Below are positions 1 through 7,783 of a stretch of DNA of 64,000 nt, piece after piece. Under the pieces are notes generated by a model. It was given only the letters and a program-made list of their open reading frames with translations, did not search any database and was not told the origin of the DNA. Position 1 is the stretch's first letter. Every line of letters begins with the position of its first letter. Source of the DNA: Nonomuraea glycinis (GTDB lineage Bacteria > Actinomycetota > Actinomycetes > Streptosporangiales > Streptosporangiaceae); assembly GCF_014646515.1 (NCBI RefSeq), contig NZ_BMNK01000028.1, positions 1 through 64,000 of the forward strand. The letters run 5' to 3'. The translations under genes and the position numbers were made by a program.

Positions 1-126
1 CCGCAACACCTTGTCGTCCTCGATCGTGAGGTTCTTGAGGCGGTCGCGTATCGCCACACCGGATGGGCCGGGAGCGACGAACGGCGCATCGATGGCGCGC
101 AGCTGCTTCTTCGGCCTCTCACCCAT
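1..126 (-). CDS. tnpB: TnpB-family RNA-guided nuclease, N-terminal 42 codons only
   Basis: The frame starts at the ATG at 126-124 and is open to the window edge. It begins MGERPKKQLRAIDAP and then has RLKNLTIEDDKVLR, a start I recognise from actinobacterial IS607/IS1535-type TnpB proteins. TnpB proteins are transposon-encoded nucleases guided by an RNA from the element's end. The start overlaps the stop of the resolvase frame by 8 bases, the usual tnpA/tnpB coupling. The catalytic RuvC-like part is outside the window, so integrity cannot be judged. Confidence 0.65.
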   Translation of the reverse strand, partial: MGERPKKQLRAIDAPFVAPGPSGVAIRDRLKNLTIEDDKVLR

Positions 127-477
127 CGGCAGCCGCCGCTTCCAGGGCCTTCTTCGCCCGGTTCTTCGCCGAGCGGCGACCGTACAGGCGGGCGCAGAAC
201 GAGGTCAGCACCTCAACCATGTCCCGCACGAGGTCGTCTTCGACTTCACCGTCATCCAAGACGACAAGACGACGACCAGCGGCTTCGAGGGCGGCTTCGA
301 TGAGTTCGGTGTTCATCCGGCCCAGTCGGTCACGATGCTCGACCACCACGATCGTCACCTTCACATCGGCCAGCAGACGACGGGCCTTCGTACGTCCGCC
401 GTTCATACCGGAGGCGACCTCGGACTCGACACGGACAACCGTGTGCCCCGCCTTCGCCGCCCATTCAGACAGCCGGG
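119..477 (-). pseudogene. IS607-type serine resolvase, 5'-truncated
   Basis: The translation from about 477 reads ARLSEWAAKAGHTVVRVE, then ASGMNGGRTKARRLL and TIVVVEHRDRLGR, ending with a basic FCARLYGRRSAKNRAKKAL tail. This is the C-terminal part of an IS607 serine recombinase. The N-terminal MerR-like DNA-binding helix and the strand carrying the catalytic Ser are missing. An in-frame TGA just upstream of 477 and a change to xdhC homology mark the break. An internal ATG at 406 could still give a 95-residue fragment, but it would lack the nucleophile. Confidence 0.7.
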
Positions 478-498
478 CGAATCAACAGCAGTTGTCAA

Positions 499-660
499 CC
501 CCTCGATCGTCCCGTCCGGCAGCACCAGCGCCCGGTCGCCCGCCTTCGCGCTGGCGGGCCGCCGCGCCCGCACGACCGTGGCCAGCACGTACGGCTCCCG
601 CCCGGACCGCAACGCGTCGGCCCTGGCCAGAAGGTCACCGGACCCCGGCGAGGCCGCCGC
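499..660 (-). pseudogene. xdhC: XdhC/CoxI-family protein, N-terminal fragment
   Basis: The translated segment reads DLLARADALRSGREPYVLAT, then VVRARRPASAKAGDRALVLP and DGTIEG. This is the conserved N-terminus of XdhC/CoxI proteins, which load the molybdenum cofactor into xanthine or CO dehydrogenase-type enzymes. Homology ends abruptly at 499, where the IS607 remnant begins, so the NAD-binding C-terminal domain is lost or lies beyond the element. No ATG or GTG lies in this frame downstream of the kinase stop at 707; the first usable codon is a TTG at 612. It sits at the tail of the two-component operon. Confidence 0.6.
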
Positions 661-706
661 CGACGGCGCGGGCGGAGCGTCGCGTTCGGGGTCCGCTCCC
701 TCACTG

Positions 707-1852
707 TCAACCGCCCGGCGGCAGGCGGACGGTGAAGGCCGCCCCTCGGCCCAGGCCCGGGGAGGCGGCCGTGATGTCGCCGCCGTGGGCGCGGGCGATG
801 CCGCGGGCGATGGTCAGGCCGATGCCGCTGCCACCCGCGGGGGCCGGGCGGCCGAAGTGCTCGACGCGTTCGAACCGGGCGAAGATCCGGATGAGATCGT
901 GGGCGGCGACGCCGATCCCGTCGTCCTGGACGATGATCTCGGCATGCGGGGCCGGGCCGTCGCCGGTGCGTATGGTGACCGACACCCGGCCGCCGGGATC
1001 GCAGGCGCGCAGGGCGTTGCCCAGGAGGTTGACCAGCACCTGATCGACGCGGTCCGCGTCGATCAGGGCCGTGACCGGCGGGCCCGGGACCATGGTGAGG
1101 GTGACCCGGGCGTCGTCGAACTGGGGGCGCAGCCTTTCCACGGTGGTCTCCGCCAGGGCGGTCATGTCGGTGAGCGAGCGCCGCAGGGTGAACGCGCCTT
1201 CCTCGACCCGGGAGAGGCTGGACAGGTCGTCCGTGAGGCGCCGCAGCCGGGTGAGATCGTCGGTGAGGGAGGCGAACATGGCGTCGTCCGGCGTGAAGAT
1301 GCCGTCGGCCATGCCCTCGATCTGGCCGTTCAGGATCGTGATCGGGGTGCGCATCTCATGGGCGATCTCCGAGACCAGGCGGGCGCGCCGCCGCTCGATG
1401 TCGGCCAGCGCCGCCGCCAGCCGGTTGACGTCCTCGACCAGCGCGGCGAGTCCCGGCTCGCGGGGGACGTGGAGGACGGCGTCGTAGTGCCCGTCGGCGA
1501 GGCGGTGGGTGGCGGCGCTGACCTGGCGCAGCGGCCGCAGCAGGAACCGGGAGAACACCAGGGACATGACGAGCGCCGTGATCATGCCGATGATCAGGGC
1601 GGGCAGGATCATCCTGAAGTCGATGCTCCCTTCGCCCTTGCCGGTCAGCTCGATCATCAGCGCCTGCACTTCGGAGATCCCGGCGTCGGCCAGCCGCCGG
1701 CCGAACGCGTCGGCGGCGACGTTGATCGCCAGGAGCGCCACGATCAGGACCGTCATGTGGGACAGCACCAGGCGGATGGTCAGCGGCAGCGCCGGCAGCC
1801 GTCGTAGCGCGCCCGCCCGGGCGGTCCTCCGGCCGCGGGGCGGGCGGGTCAT
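707..1852 (-). CDS. Sensor histidine kinase (HAMP, HisKA, HATPase)
   Basis: This 381-residue membrane kinase should autophosphorylate and pass phosphate to the regulator encoded just upstream. Membrane segments lie at about residues 27-48 and 82-104, with a short loop between them, so little sensor domain is exposed. A HAMP linker follows, then the H-box SEIAHEMRTPITIL with phospho-accepting His165. The N-box NLLGNALRA is near residue 268, and DDGIGV and GSGIGLTIARG form the G boxes. Its ATG overlaps the regulator's TGA by four bases (ATGA), so the two are translationally coupled. The signal is unknown. Confidence 0.9.
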   Translation of the reverse strand: MTRPPRGRRTARAGALRRLPALPLTIRLVLSHMTVLIVALLAINVAADAFGRRLADAGISEVQALMIELTGKGEGSIDFRMILPALIIGMITALVMSLVFSRFLLRPLRQVSAATHRLADGHYDAVLHVPREPGLAALVEDVNRLAAALADIERRRARLVSEIAHEMRTPITILNGQIEGMADGIFTPDDAMFASLTDDLTRLRRLTDDLSSLSRVEEGAFTLRRSLTDMTALAETTVERLRPQFDDARVTLTMVPGPPVTALIDADRVDQVLVNLLGNALRACDPGGRVSVTIRTGDGPAPHAEIIVQDDGIGVAAHDLIRIFARFERVEHFGRPAPAGGSGIGLTIARGIARAHGGDITAASPGLGRGAAFTVRLPPGG

Positions 1853-2553
1853 CCGGCGGGCCGGGCGAGGAAGCGGTAGCCGATGGCGCGCACCGTGCCC
1901 ACGAACCGGGGCGCGCTCGCGTCGTCGCCGAGCGCGCGCCGCAGCGTGCGGATGTGCACGTCCACCACCCGTTCGTCACCGAAGAAGTCGCGCCCCCAGA
2001 CGTGCTCGATCAGCCCGCGGCGGGTGAAGACCCGGCCCGGCGCGCGGGCCAGGGCCACCAGCAGGTCGAAGTCGAGCGCGGACAGCTCCACCGCATGGCC
2101 GGCGTCGCGGGTGACCATCCGCGTGTCGGGGTCGATGACCAGGCCGTCGAAGCGCAGCGCCCGCTCCTCCGGGGTCTGGGCCGGGACCTCCGCGCGGCGC
2201 AGGATGGCCCGCGCCCGCAGGGCGAGCTCGCGGGCGCTGAACGGCTTGGTGACGTAGTCGTCGCTGCCCGCGGTGAAGCCGATGACCCGGTCCACCTCCT
2301 CCGTCCGGGCGGTGAGCAGGATCACCGGCACCTGGCTGGTCGCCCGGATCCGGCGCAGCACCTCGAACCCGTCCAGGCCGGGCAGCATCACGTCCAGCAC
2401 GATGAGGTCAGGCCGCTCGCGGACGGCCGAGGTGAGACCGGACGGGCCGTCCGGCGCCTCCAGGACCTCGAAGCCGTCCGCCTCCAGATAGCCGCGCAGC
2501 GTCATCCGGATCTTGGGTTCGTCGTCAACGACCAGAATGCGCTGGGTGTTCAT
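1849..2553 (-). CDS. OmpR/PhoB-family response regulator
   Basis: The 234-residue protein starts MNTQRILVVDDEPKIR. The receiver has the acidic pair in VVDDEP, the phosphoacceptor Asp54 in VLDVMLPG and Lys103 in VTKPFS. A C-terminal winged helix ends with RTLRRALGDDASAPRFVGTV. I chose the ATG at 2553 because the family motif begins straight after it and the longer frame adds only low-complexity residues. It overlaps the end of the glycosyltransferase by 29 bases and the kinase start by four, so it is an internal gene of the operon. Its target may be the operon itself, which is inference. Confidence 0.9.
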   Translation of the reverse strand: MNTQRILVVDDEPKIRMTLRGYLEADGFEVLEAPDGPSGLTSAVRERPDLIVLDVMLPGLDGFEVLRRIRATSQVPVILLTARTEEVDRVIGFTAGSDDYVTKPFSARELALRARAILRRAEVPAQTPEERALRFDGLVIDPDTRMVTRDAGHAVELSALDFDLLVALARAPGRVFTRRGLIEHVWGRDFFGDERVVDVHIRTLRRALGDDASAPRFVGTVRAIGYRFLARPAG

Positions 2554-3742
2554 GGCTCTCCCTGCCGAGGGCTGTCGTGATCTTGGCCGCCTCCCGGTAG
2601 ACGGTCTCGAAGGTGTCCAGGGTGAACCCGAGGTCATGGCGGGCGACGATCTCACGGCCGGCCTCGCCCATGAGCGTCCGGCCTTCGGGGTCGTCCAGGA
2701 TCGAGCCGAGGGCCGCGGCCAGGGCCGGGACGTCGCCGGGCGGGAAGAGCAGACCGTTGTGTCCCGAGTGCACCAGATGCGGCAGCGCCGTGGCGTCGGC
2801 GGCGACGACGGGCTTCCCGGCGGCCATGGCCTCCATGGTAGCCAGGCTCTGCAGCTCGGCGGTGCCGGGCATGCAGAACACGTCGCAGCGGGCGTAGGCG
2901 TCCAGGACCTCCTGGTCGCTGACCAGACCGTGGAAGGTGACGCGGTCGGCGACGCCGAGCGCGCGGGCCAGCTCCTCCAGCTCGCGGCGGCGGGAGCCGT
3001 CGCCCACGATCTCGGCCGTGACCGGGAGCCGCGGGGGCAGCAGCGGCAGGGCGCGCAGGAGCTCGCCCACGTTCTTCTCCGCGTCCAGCCGGCCCACGAA
3101 CAGCACGCGCAGCTCCGCGCTCTCGTTGCTCACCGTGGGCTGCGCGAAGCGGTGCAGGTCCAGGCCGCAGGAGACGGGAAGGACCACGCCGCCGATGAGG
3201 CCGTTGCGGCGCATCAGCTCCACGGCGCGGGGGGTGGGGGCGGTGACGATCTGGGCGCGGCGGAAGACCCGGACGAAGTCGCGCCAGGCCAGCCGGCACG
3301 CGGCGTCGGCGAGCCGGTCGGGAAGGGGGGTGTAGCGGACGAGGTTCTCCGGCATGAAGTGGTTGGTCGCCACCACCGGGACGGCCGCACGCCGCGCGGC
3401 CCCGATCAGGGTCCGGCCCACGGCGAAGTGGGACTGCACATGGACGACGTCGGGTGCTATCCGCTCCAGCAGCCGGGCCGCCGAGCCGCGGATCTGCCAG
3501 GGCAGGCAGACCCGGAAGGTGGGATGGAACGGCGTGCCGTGTGAGGCCAGCCGGTGCACGGTCGGGCCGCCGGGCGCGACGCGCCCGGGATCGGCGCCCG
3601 TGGCGGGGCAGATCACGTGCACGTCGTGACCTCGGCCGGCGAGCCCGGTGGCCAGGCGGTGCGCGAAGTTCCCGGCGCCGTTCACATCGGGCGGGTAGGT
3701 GTCCGCGCCGATGACGATGCTCCGGAGGGGACTGCCGGACAT
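2525..3742 (-). CDS. GT4-family glycosyltransferase
   Basis: The 405-residue protein has the two-domain GT-B layout. The N-terminal half holds SIVIGADTYPPDVNGAGNFA and GRGHDVHVI. The C-terminal half has FVGRLDAEKNV and the EX7E motif in GTAELQSLATMEAMAAGKPV, which binds the nucleotide-sugar donor. It resembles the mannosyl/glucosyltransferases of the PimB/MgtA type that act on lipid acceptors at the inner membrane face. The ATG at 3742 follows a good AGGAG site. The start overlaps the end of the preceding membrane-protein gene by 61 bases. Donor and acceptor cannot be told from the sequence. Confidence 0.85.
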   Translation of the reverse strand: MSGSPLRSIVIGADTYPPDVNGAGNFAHRLATGLAGRGHDVHVICPATGADPGRVAPGGPTVHRLASHGTPFHPTFRVCLPWQIRGSAARLLERIAPDVVHVQSHFAVGRTLIGAARRAAVPVVATNHFMPENLVRYTPLPDRLADAACRLAWRDFVRVFRRAQIVTAPTPRAVELMRRNGLIGGVVLPVSCGLDLHRFAQPTVSNESAELRVLFVGRLDAEKNVGELLRALPLLPPRLPVTAEIVGDGSRRRELEELARALGVADRVTFHGLVSDQEVLDAYARCDVFCMPGTAELQSLATMEAMAAGKPVVAADATALPHLVHSGHNGLLFPPGDVPALAAALGSILDDPEGRTLMGEAGREIVARHDLGFTLDTFETVYREAAKITTALGRESHEHPAHSGR

Positions 3743-4596
3743 GGGGTGCTCCTGTCGTGCGTGAGGGAAGAGGATGGCGGGGCGGGGATGTCGCGGGAGA
3801 GCAGGACGACCCCGCCGACCGCGACGGCGGCGAAGGCCAGCCCCAGGGCGGCGATCGGCAGGGTCAGGCCGGGGGCCTCGCCGAGCAGGCCGATGCCGAT
3901 GGTGACGGCGACCAGCGGATCCACCACGGTGAGGGTCGCCACCGTGCTCTCGGCCGGACCGTCGGCGTAGGCGCGCTGCACGAGCCAGAAACCGGCCAGG
4001 ACCGTCGCTCCCAGGCCGGCGAGCGTGCCGAACAGGGGCGCGCTGACGCCGTACGAGGTGAACTGCTCCGTCGCGGCCCGGATCAGCACGGAGGTGCAGC
4101 CGTAGGCGATGCCCCCGCCCATGCCCAGGACCAGGCACCGGGCCCGGCCCCTGAGCGGGTGGGCGAGGAGCAGGCAGACCGCCACCGCGGCGGCGACCAG
4201 CGCGCCGGCCTGGAACTGCGCCACCGTGGAGACCGGGCGGGTGACGGTGTTCAACGCGGCGAGCACCGCGAAGGCGCTCGTCCCGACGAGGATCGTCGCC
4301 AGCGCACGGCCGATGTTCCACCGCAGCGGGGCGCGTCGCACCCGCAGCGCCCACACCACGCTGATCACGATCCCGAGCACCCCGACCGGCTCGATCACGG
4401 TCACCGGAGCCAGCCGCAGCGCGTTGACCTGCATGACCGCCCCCAATGCCAGCAGCGCCAGCCCCGCCAGCCAGCGAGGCCGCCGCACCGCGGACGCCAA
4501 CGACGCGCCCCCCGCCGACGCGCCGTGCTGCAGCCAGGTCCCGACCGTGAAGCAGCAGGCGTTCAGGATCGCCAGGATGATGGCGAGCCAGGTCAT
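3682..4596 (-). CDS. DMT/EamA-like multi-span membrane protein
   Basis: About ten hydrophobic segments fill this 304-residue protein, with two repeated halves of the drug/metabolite transporter type and EPVGVLGIVISVVWALRVRR in the first half. Related proteins are annotated as EamA-like or magnesium-transporter-NIPA-like, but no substrate can be assigned. A short Ser/Pro-rich cytoplasmic tail ends the protein and overlaps the next gene. The ATG at 4596 overlaps the stop of the DUF998 gene by four bases. Lying between DUF998 and a glycosyltransferase, it may move a lipid-linked or polyol substrate; that is speculation. Confidence 0.75.
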   Translation of the reverse strand: MTWLAIILAILNACCFTVGTWLQHGASAGGASLASAVRRPRWLAGLALLALGAVMQVNALRLAPVTVIEPVGVLGIVISVVWALRVRRAPLRWNIGRALATILVGTSAFAVLAALNTVTRPVSTVAQFQAGALVAAAVAVCLLLAHPLRGRARCLVLGMGGGIAYGCTSVLIRAATEQFTSYGVSAPLFGTLAGLGATVLAGFWLVQRAYADGPAESTVATLTVVDPLVAVTIGIGLLGEAPGLTLPIAALGLAFAAVAVGGVVLLSRDIPAPPSSSLTHDRSTPCPAVPSGASSSARTPTRPM

Positions 4597-5249
4597 CCGC
4601 GCTCCCGGCTCGCCGCCACCACGCCGGCCAGCATGAACAGCAGGCTCACCTCCAGGGCGAGGGTGACCCGCTCGGCCAGCCCCAGCAGGCCGCCGATCCG
4701 CTGCGCCAGCGGGTTCGGGGCCGAGGTCGTGACGCACAGGTGCGCGCACATGAAGGCGAAGCAGCCCGCCACACTCGCCCAGGAGATACGGCGCAGCGAG
4801 CGCGCCGTCGTCTCCCAGCCGGGCCGTCGCCCCAGCCGCCGTGCCATCAGGAGGACGGCGGCCGGAAGGGCCGCCACGGCCCCGCCCGCCGCGTACCGGT
4901 GCACCAGCCCGCCCAGGGAGGGATCGCCCGGCGGATCGGTCTGGAAGACCACCGCGAGCGCCAGCCCGCCGCACCACGCGCTCAGCAGCGCGATCGCCGG
5001 CGCGCCGACCGGCAGCCCGGACCGTACGAGCCCCGCGACCAGCGCCGTCGATCCCACCGACAGGCAGGCCACGGTCCCGGCGAAGATCCCGTACGCGCCG
5101 TCGCTCAGCGCGTAGTCGCTGAAGACGTTCCGGACGGCGTCCACCTGCTCCGCCCAGCCGACGTGCAGAGCGGCGGTGCCGGCCAGCGCCCCGGCCAGCC
5201 CGGCGTGGGCCACGACCACGAGTCTTCGGATGTGCGGAACGCGGTTCAT
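4593..5249 (-). CDS. DUF998 family membrane protein
   Basis: The 218-residue protein has six or more transmembrane segments and the DUF998-like stretch VRNVFSDYALSDG after the first one. It is the first gene of a minus-strand operon that runs through the transporter-like gene, the glycosyltransferase and the two-component pair. The ATG at 5249 is chosen because the membrane signal starts there; upstream codons are polar and lie in the promoter region. The function of DUF998 is not established. The last codons overlap the next gene's ATG. Confidence 0.75.
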   Translation of the reverse strand: MNRVPHIRRLVVVAHAGLAGALAGTAALHVGWAEQVDAVRNVFSDYALSDGAYGIFAGTVACLSVGSTALVAGLVRSGLPVGAPAIALLSAWCGGLALAVVFQTDPPGDPSLGGLVHRYAAGGAVAALPAAVLLMARRLGRRPGWETTARSLRRISWASVAGCFAFMCAHLCVTTSAPNPLAQRIGGLLGLAERVTLALEVSLLFMLAGVVAASRERG

Positions 5250-5340
5250 ACCCCGACAGCGAACCGGGGTCTCATGTGGCGCGTACGACTCCGATCGTGA
5301 AGCTTCTGTGAAGCCCGGCGGGTGTCCAGAGCGTTCCGTC

Positions 5341-5370
5341 ATCGAATCATGTATCGAACTTGTGATCGAA
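5341..5370. promoter_or_regulatory. Three ATCGAA direct repeats at 12-base spacing
   Basis: The hexamer ATCGAA occurs at 5341, 5353 and 5365, exactly 12 bases apart. It lies in the 220-base gap between the divergent DUF998 operon and the secreted trypsin-fold gene. Direct repeats at about one helical turn are the usual target of OmpR-type winged-helix regulators, and such a regulator is encoded in the adjacent operon. That link is inference. Confidence 0.35.
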
Positions 5371-5469
5371 AAAGCCTGGGATTGCGATCTCCGCCATGGT
5401 TACGATCTTGATGTTCGCCGGCCGTGGAGATCGGCCGGCTCTTCACACCGACCGGACGGGAGATCGCCC

Positions 5470-6516
5470 TTGAGGCGTGCACTGGCCACATTGAGCATCG
5501 GATTGGTCGTACTGGGTTCCACCGGCTTCACCACACCGGCACAGGCCGTGCGGGTGGCGACGGTCGCGCTGGCGAGCACCGCGCCGGTGGCTCAGGAGGT
5601 GGCGAGCTTCTGGCTCGCCGACGAGGCCGCCAACCTGAGGAACGCCACCCCGTACACCGTGCGGACGGCGGTGGGCGCGGAACGCCTGTCCACGGACATC
5701 GTCCCGGACGGCCCCCCACGCACCGTCGTCGCGCCGCAGGAAGGGCCGCCCCCGTACGAGGGGAAGACGCCCACGACCTGGGGCAAGGTGTTCTTCATCG
5801 GCGGCGATGGCCTGCCGCACTGGTGCACCGGCACGTCCATGCAGACGAAGTACCGCAACCTCGTCGCGACGGCGGGTCACTGCCTGTTCGACATCGAGGC
5901 GCCGATGGGCGCGCTCGGCAAGTGGGTCTTCGTCCCCGGCTACGCCGAGGGGGAGACCCCGTTCGGGCTGTACGTCGGGAAGGTGGGCAGCTCCCACTAC
6001 GACTTCGACGACATCCGGGATCTCGACCGCGACTACGCCTTCGTCAACGTGTACAGCGGCGTCGTCCTCTCCGCTCCGGACGTGCTGACCCACGCCGGAC
6101 ACCTGGGCGTCAACGTCGGCGGCCAAGGGCTCGCGGTCAACCAGCCGCTCGGGTCCACGATCGACGTCTTCGGCCATCCCGCCGGCGCCCACCCCGACGG
6201 CAGCCGGCCCTTCACGGGTGAGACCCTCGAACGGTCGACCGGGCCGACGTTCGCGACCAGGTTCACGGCCCTCCGCGCGGACCGGCCCCTCGGCGTGGAC
6301 TCCCCGTTCACCGGCGAAGGCGCTCTCGGCTCCTCATGGGTGACCGACTACGCGAGCGACACCCGTACCGGCTATCTCAGCGGCATCACGATGAGCGTGT
6401 CCGACACGGACGGCGACAACCGCTACGACACCGGCATCTCACCGTACTTCGACAGTGAGCTGGCCGAGGTCTACCGTTACGCCTCCGGACAGTGGACCGG
6501 CGTCGTCGTCCGATAA
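5470..6516 (+). CDS. Secreted trypsin-fold protein with altered catalytic serine motif
   Basis: The TTG at 5470 is chosen because it follows GGGAG by eight bases and gives a clean signal peptide, MRRALATLSIGLVVLGSTGF then TTPAQA. The 348-residue product has the trypsin His motif ATAGHC (His137) and a likely Asp in DRDYAFV (Asp188). Where relatives have G-A/T-S-G-G-P-W, this protein reads GALGSSW at residues 284-290, so Leu stands at the usual nucleophile. The remaining core is well conserved. It may be an inactive binding protein, or it may use a neighbouring Ser. It is monocistronic or coupled to the small gene that overlaps its end. Confidence 0.75.
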   Translation: MRRALATLSIGLVVLGSTGFTTPAQAVRVATVALASTAPVAQEVASFWLADEAANLRNATPYTVRTAVGAERLSTDIVPDGPPRTVVAPQEGPPPYEGKTPTTWGKVFFIGGDGLPHWCTGTSMQTKYRNLVATAGHCLFDIEAPMGALGKWVFVPGYAEGETPFGLYVGKVGSSHYDFDDIRDLDRDYAFVNVYSGVVLSAPDVLTHAGHLGVNVGGQGLAVNQPLGSTIDVFGHPAGAHPDGSRPFTGETLERSTGPTFATRFTALRADRPLGVDSPFTGEGALGSSWVTDYASDTRTGYLSGITMSVSDTDGDNRYDTGISPYFDSELAEVYRYASGQWTGVVVR

Positions 6517-6766
6517 CCGCCGTCGCCACCGCGTCCGCCACAGCGCTGGCCGCGGTGGCTCAGCCGGTACGGAGCCGAACGCCGCCCGGCAGCCCGGCCG
6601 ACCTCTCCCCACCTACGCTCAGCTCGCCAAACGTGGAGACTTTTCACGTTCGGTGCTCGCCGATGGCGGGCCGCACTGGGGGCTCGTAATGGGAGGGCTG
6701 GCGGCGGTCGTAGCAGTCGGAGCCGGGATGCTCCTCGGCAAGAAGCGCGGCGGTGGTCAGGACTGA
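6492..6766 (+). pseudogene. Small exported membrane protein broken by a frameshift
   Basis: Read from the GTG at 6492, the frame gives a signal-like start, MDRRRRPITAVATASATALA then AVAQP. From about 6563 the coding pattern moves to another frame, which reads PTYAQLAKRGDFSRSVLADG, then a transmembrane span LVMGGLAAVVAVGAGMLLGK and a KKRG stop-transfer tail. Joined, these give about 90 residues: signal peptide, short extracytoplasmic part and membrane anchor. The start overlaps the previous gene's stop by 25 bases. Neither frame alone is convincing, so I infer a single-base indel near 6563-6570, real or a sequencing error. Confidence 0.4.
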
Positions 6767-6905
6767 CCATGGACAGAGGGGGGCGCGGGCCGACCCTGCA
6801 CTCACAGCTCTTCGCATACAAGTCAGCTGTTCTTATGGCTGTGATGGATCGCCCCGTTTCTGATCGACGCGGCGCGATGCCCAGGCAGTTGTACGGGCTC
6901 CCGCA

Positions 6906-7190
6906 CTACTGTGCACGGCCCCGAAGAAGGTCCTTCCATAGCTGCTCGGCTTCAGCAGGCCGAAGATGAGGGCTCACGCTTACCCGGCGGCCGTCGAACG
7001 ATCTGACCGTTCGGCGAAGGTGAACCAGACCCGCCCCTGAGCACAGTTCGTACACCGTGGCCATGCACTCGCATGTGGAGGTCCGGACTCTGATGACGCT
7101 ACGGCAGGGTGCCGGGTCGGACCATTCGATCACGACATGCTTTCTGCGCAAGGGGGCTACGTGTCTGCTGTGAACTTCCTCTTCGGACAT
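6906..7190 (-). CDS. Small hypothetical protein, 94 residues
   Basis: I do not recognise the family. The ATG at 7190 follows GGAGGTGG at good spacing, which is why I prefer it to a longer frame. The product contains three Cys residues (APCRSV and TCECMATVYELC region), no signal peptide and no membrane span. It ends LRPAEAEQLWKDLLRGRAQ. It lies 104 bases downstream of the anti-sigma-type ATPase gene on the same strand, so the two may be co-transcribed. Confidence 0.6.
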   Translation of the reverse strand: MSEEEVHSRHVAPLRRKHVVIEWSDPAPCRSVIRVRTSTCECMATVYELCSGAGLVHLRRTVRSFDGRRVSVSPHLRPAEAEQLWKDLLRGRAQ

Positions 7191-7293
7191 GTCCACCTCC
7201 AAGGCCGACCGGATGATCACGGGCCTGTCGATGACGTTCTGGGGGTTCTGCGGCAACGAACGATCCCTCGTCTCGCGGGTCGGGGTTCGGATG

Positions 7294-7764
7294 TCAGCGC
7301 AGTCGGCACCAGATGGTCTTGCCACCGCTGTACGGATGACGGCAGCCCCAGCTCTTCGCCAGGTGGTCGATCAGGAACAGCCCGCGCCCGCCTTCTTCGA
7401 GATGGTCAACGCCTTCGGGCATGACCGGCAAGGCCGGGCTCGGGTCCCACACCTCGATCACGGCCTGATCGCCGGCGACGATCAGGCAGATTTGAATTTT
7501 GCTCACGAGCGGGTGGCGGGATGTTGGCATGGCGGGTGGATGCACTGCTTTGACGGCGTTCGTGATCAACTCTGATGCGACGAGCTCGGCGTCCTCGATC
7601 AGGGACGCCTGCTCCCAGTGCAGGAGCGCCTGCCTGACGTACACCCGAGCCAGCGGAACGGCGCTCGGGATGGCCGCGAGCGGCAGACAGCTCGTGAAGA
7701 GCCCTTGCGGCTGTGGGATCACGCTGCAGGTCATTCCGTACGACGCGGGCGCGCATCCCGGCAT
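7294..7764 (-). CDS. Anti-sigma-type ATP-binding protein (HATPase_c, RsbW/SpoIIAB-like)
   Basis: About 156 residues carry a single GHKL ATPase fold. The N-box is VASELITNAVKA, followed by VIEVWDPSPALP and the G-box EGGRGLFLIDHLAKSWG. Such small kinases are numerous in actinomycetes; some bind sigma factors or phosphorylate anti-anti-sigma factors. No partner sigma factor or STAS gene is present here. The ATG at 7764 is preceded by AAGGA, but starts at 7782 or 7734 are possible. The 5' end overlaps the region where the divergent DUF397 gene begins. Confidence 0.75.
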   Translation of the reverse strand: MPGCAPASYGMTCSVIPQPQGLFTSCLPLAAIPSAVPLARVYVRQALLHWEQASLIEDAELVASELITNAVKAVHPPAMPTSRHPLVSKIQICLIVAGDQAVIEVWDPSPALPVMPEGVDHLEEGGRGLFLIDHLAKSWGCRHPYSGGKTIWCRLR

Positions 7765-7783
7765 GCCTGGTTCCTTCTGCATC

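Larger units (their letters stand above)
1..498 (-). mobile_element. IS607-type insertion element, right part, inside an xdhC-like gene
   Basis: Two overlapping minus-strand reading frames, a serine-resolvase C-terminal half and a TnpB N-terminus, are in the order typical of IS607 elements. The element runs off the left edge. Its inner boundary lies between about 478 and 498, where resolvase homology stops and xdhC homology starts. The resolvase has lost its 5' half, so this copy is unlikely to move by itself. No terminal inverted repeat is obvious, as expected for the IS607 family. Confidence 0.7.

Noticed and set aside
11..1807. Very long plus-strand open frame over the xdhC fragment and histidine kinase
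   Set aside because: It is the antisense shadow of the kinase in high-GC DNA. Its composition is Arg/Gly/Ala-rich and no domain is present.
2525..4354. Glycosyltransferase frame extended 204 codons upstream
   Set aside because: The extension is out-of-frame shadow of the transporter-like gene. The ATG at 3742 has AGGAG and the family N-terminus.
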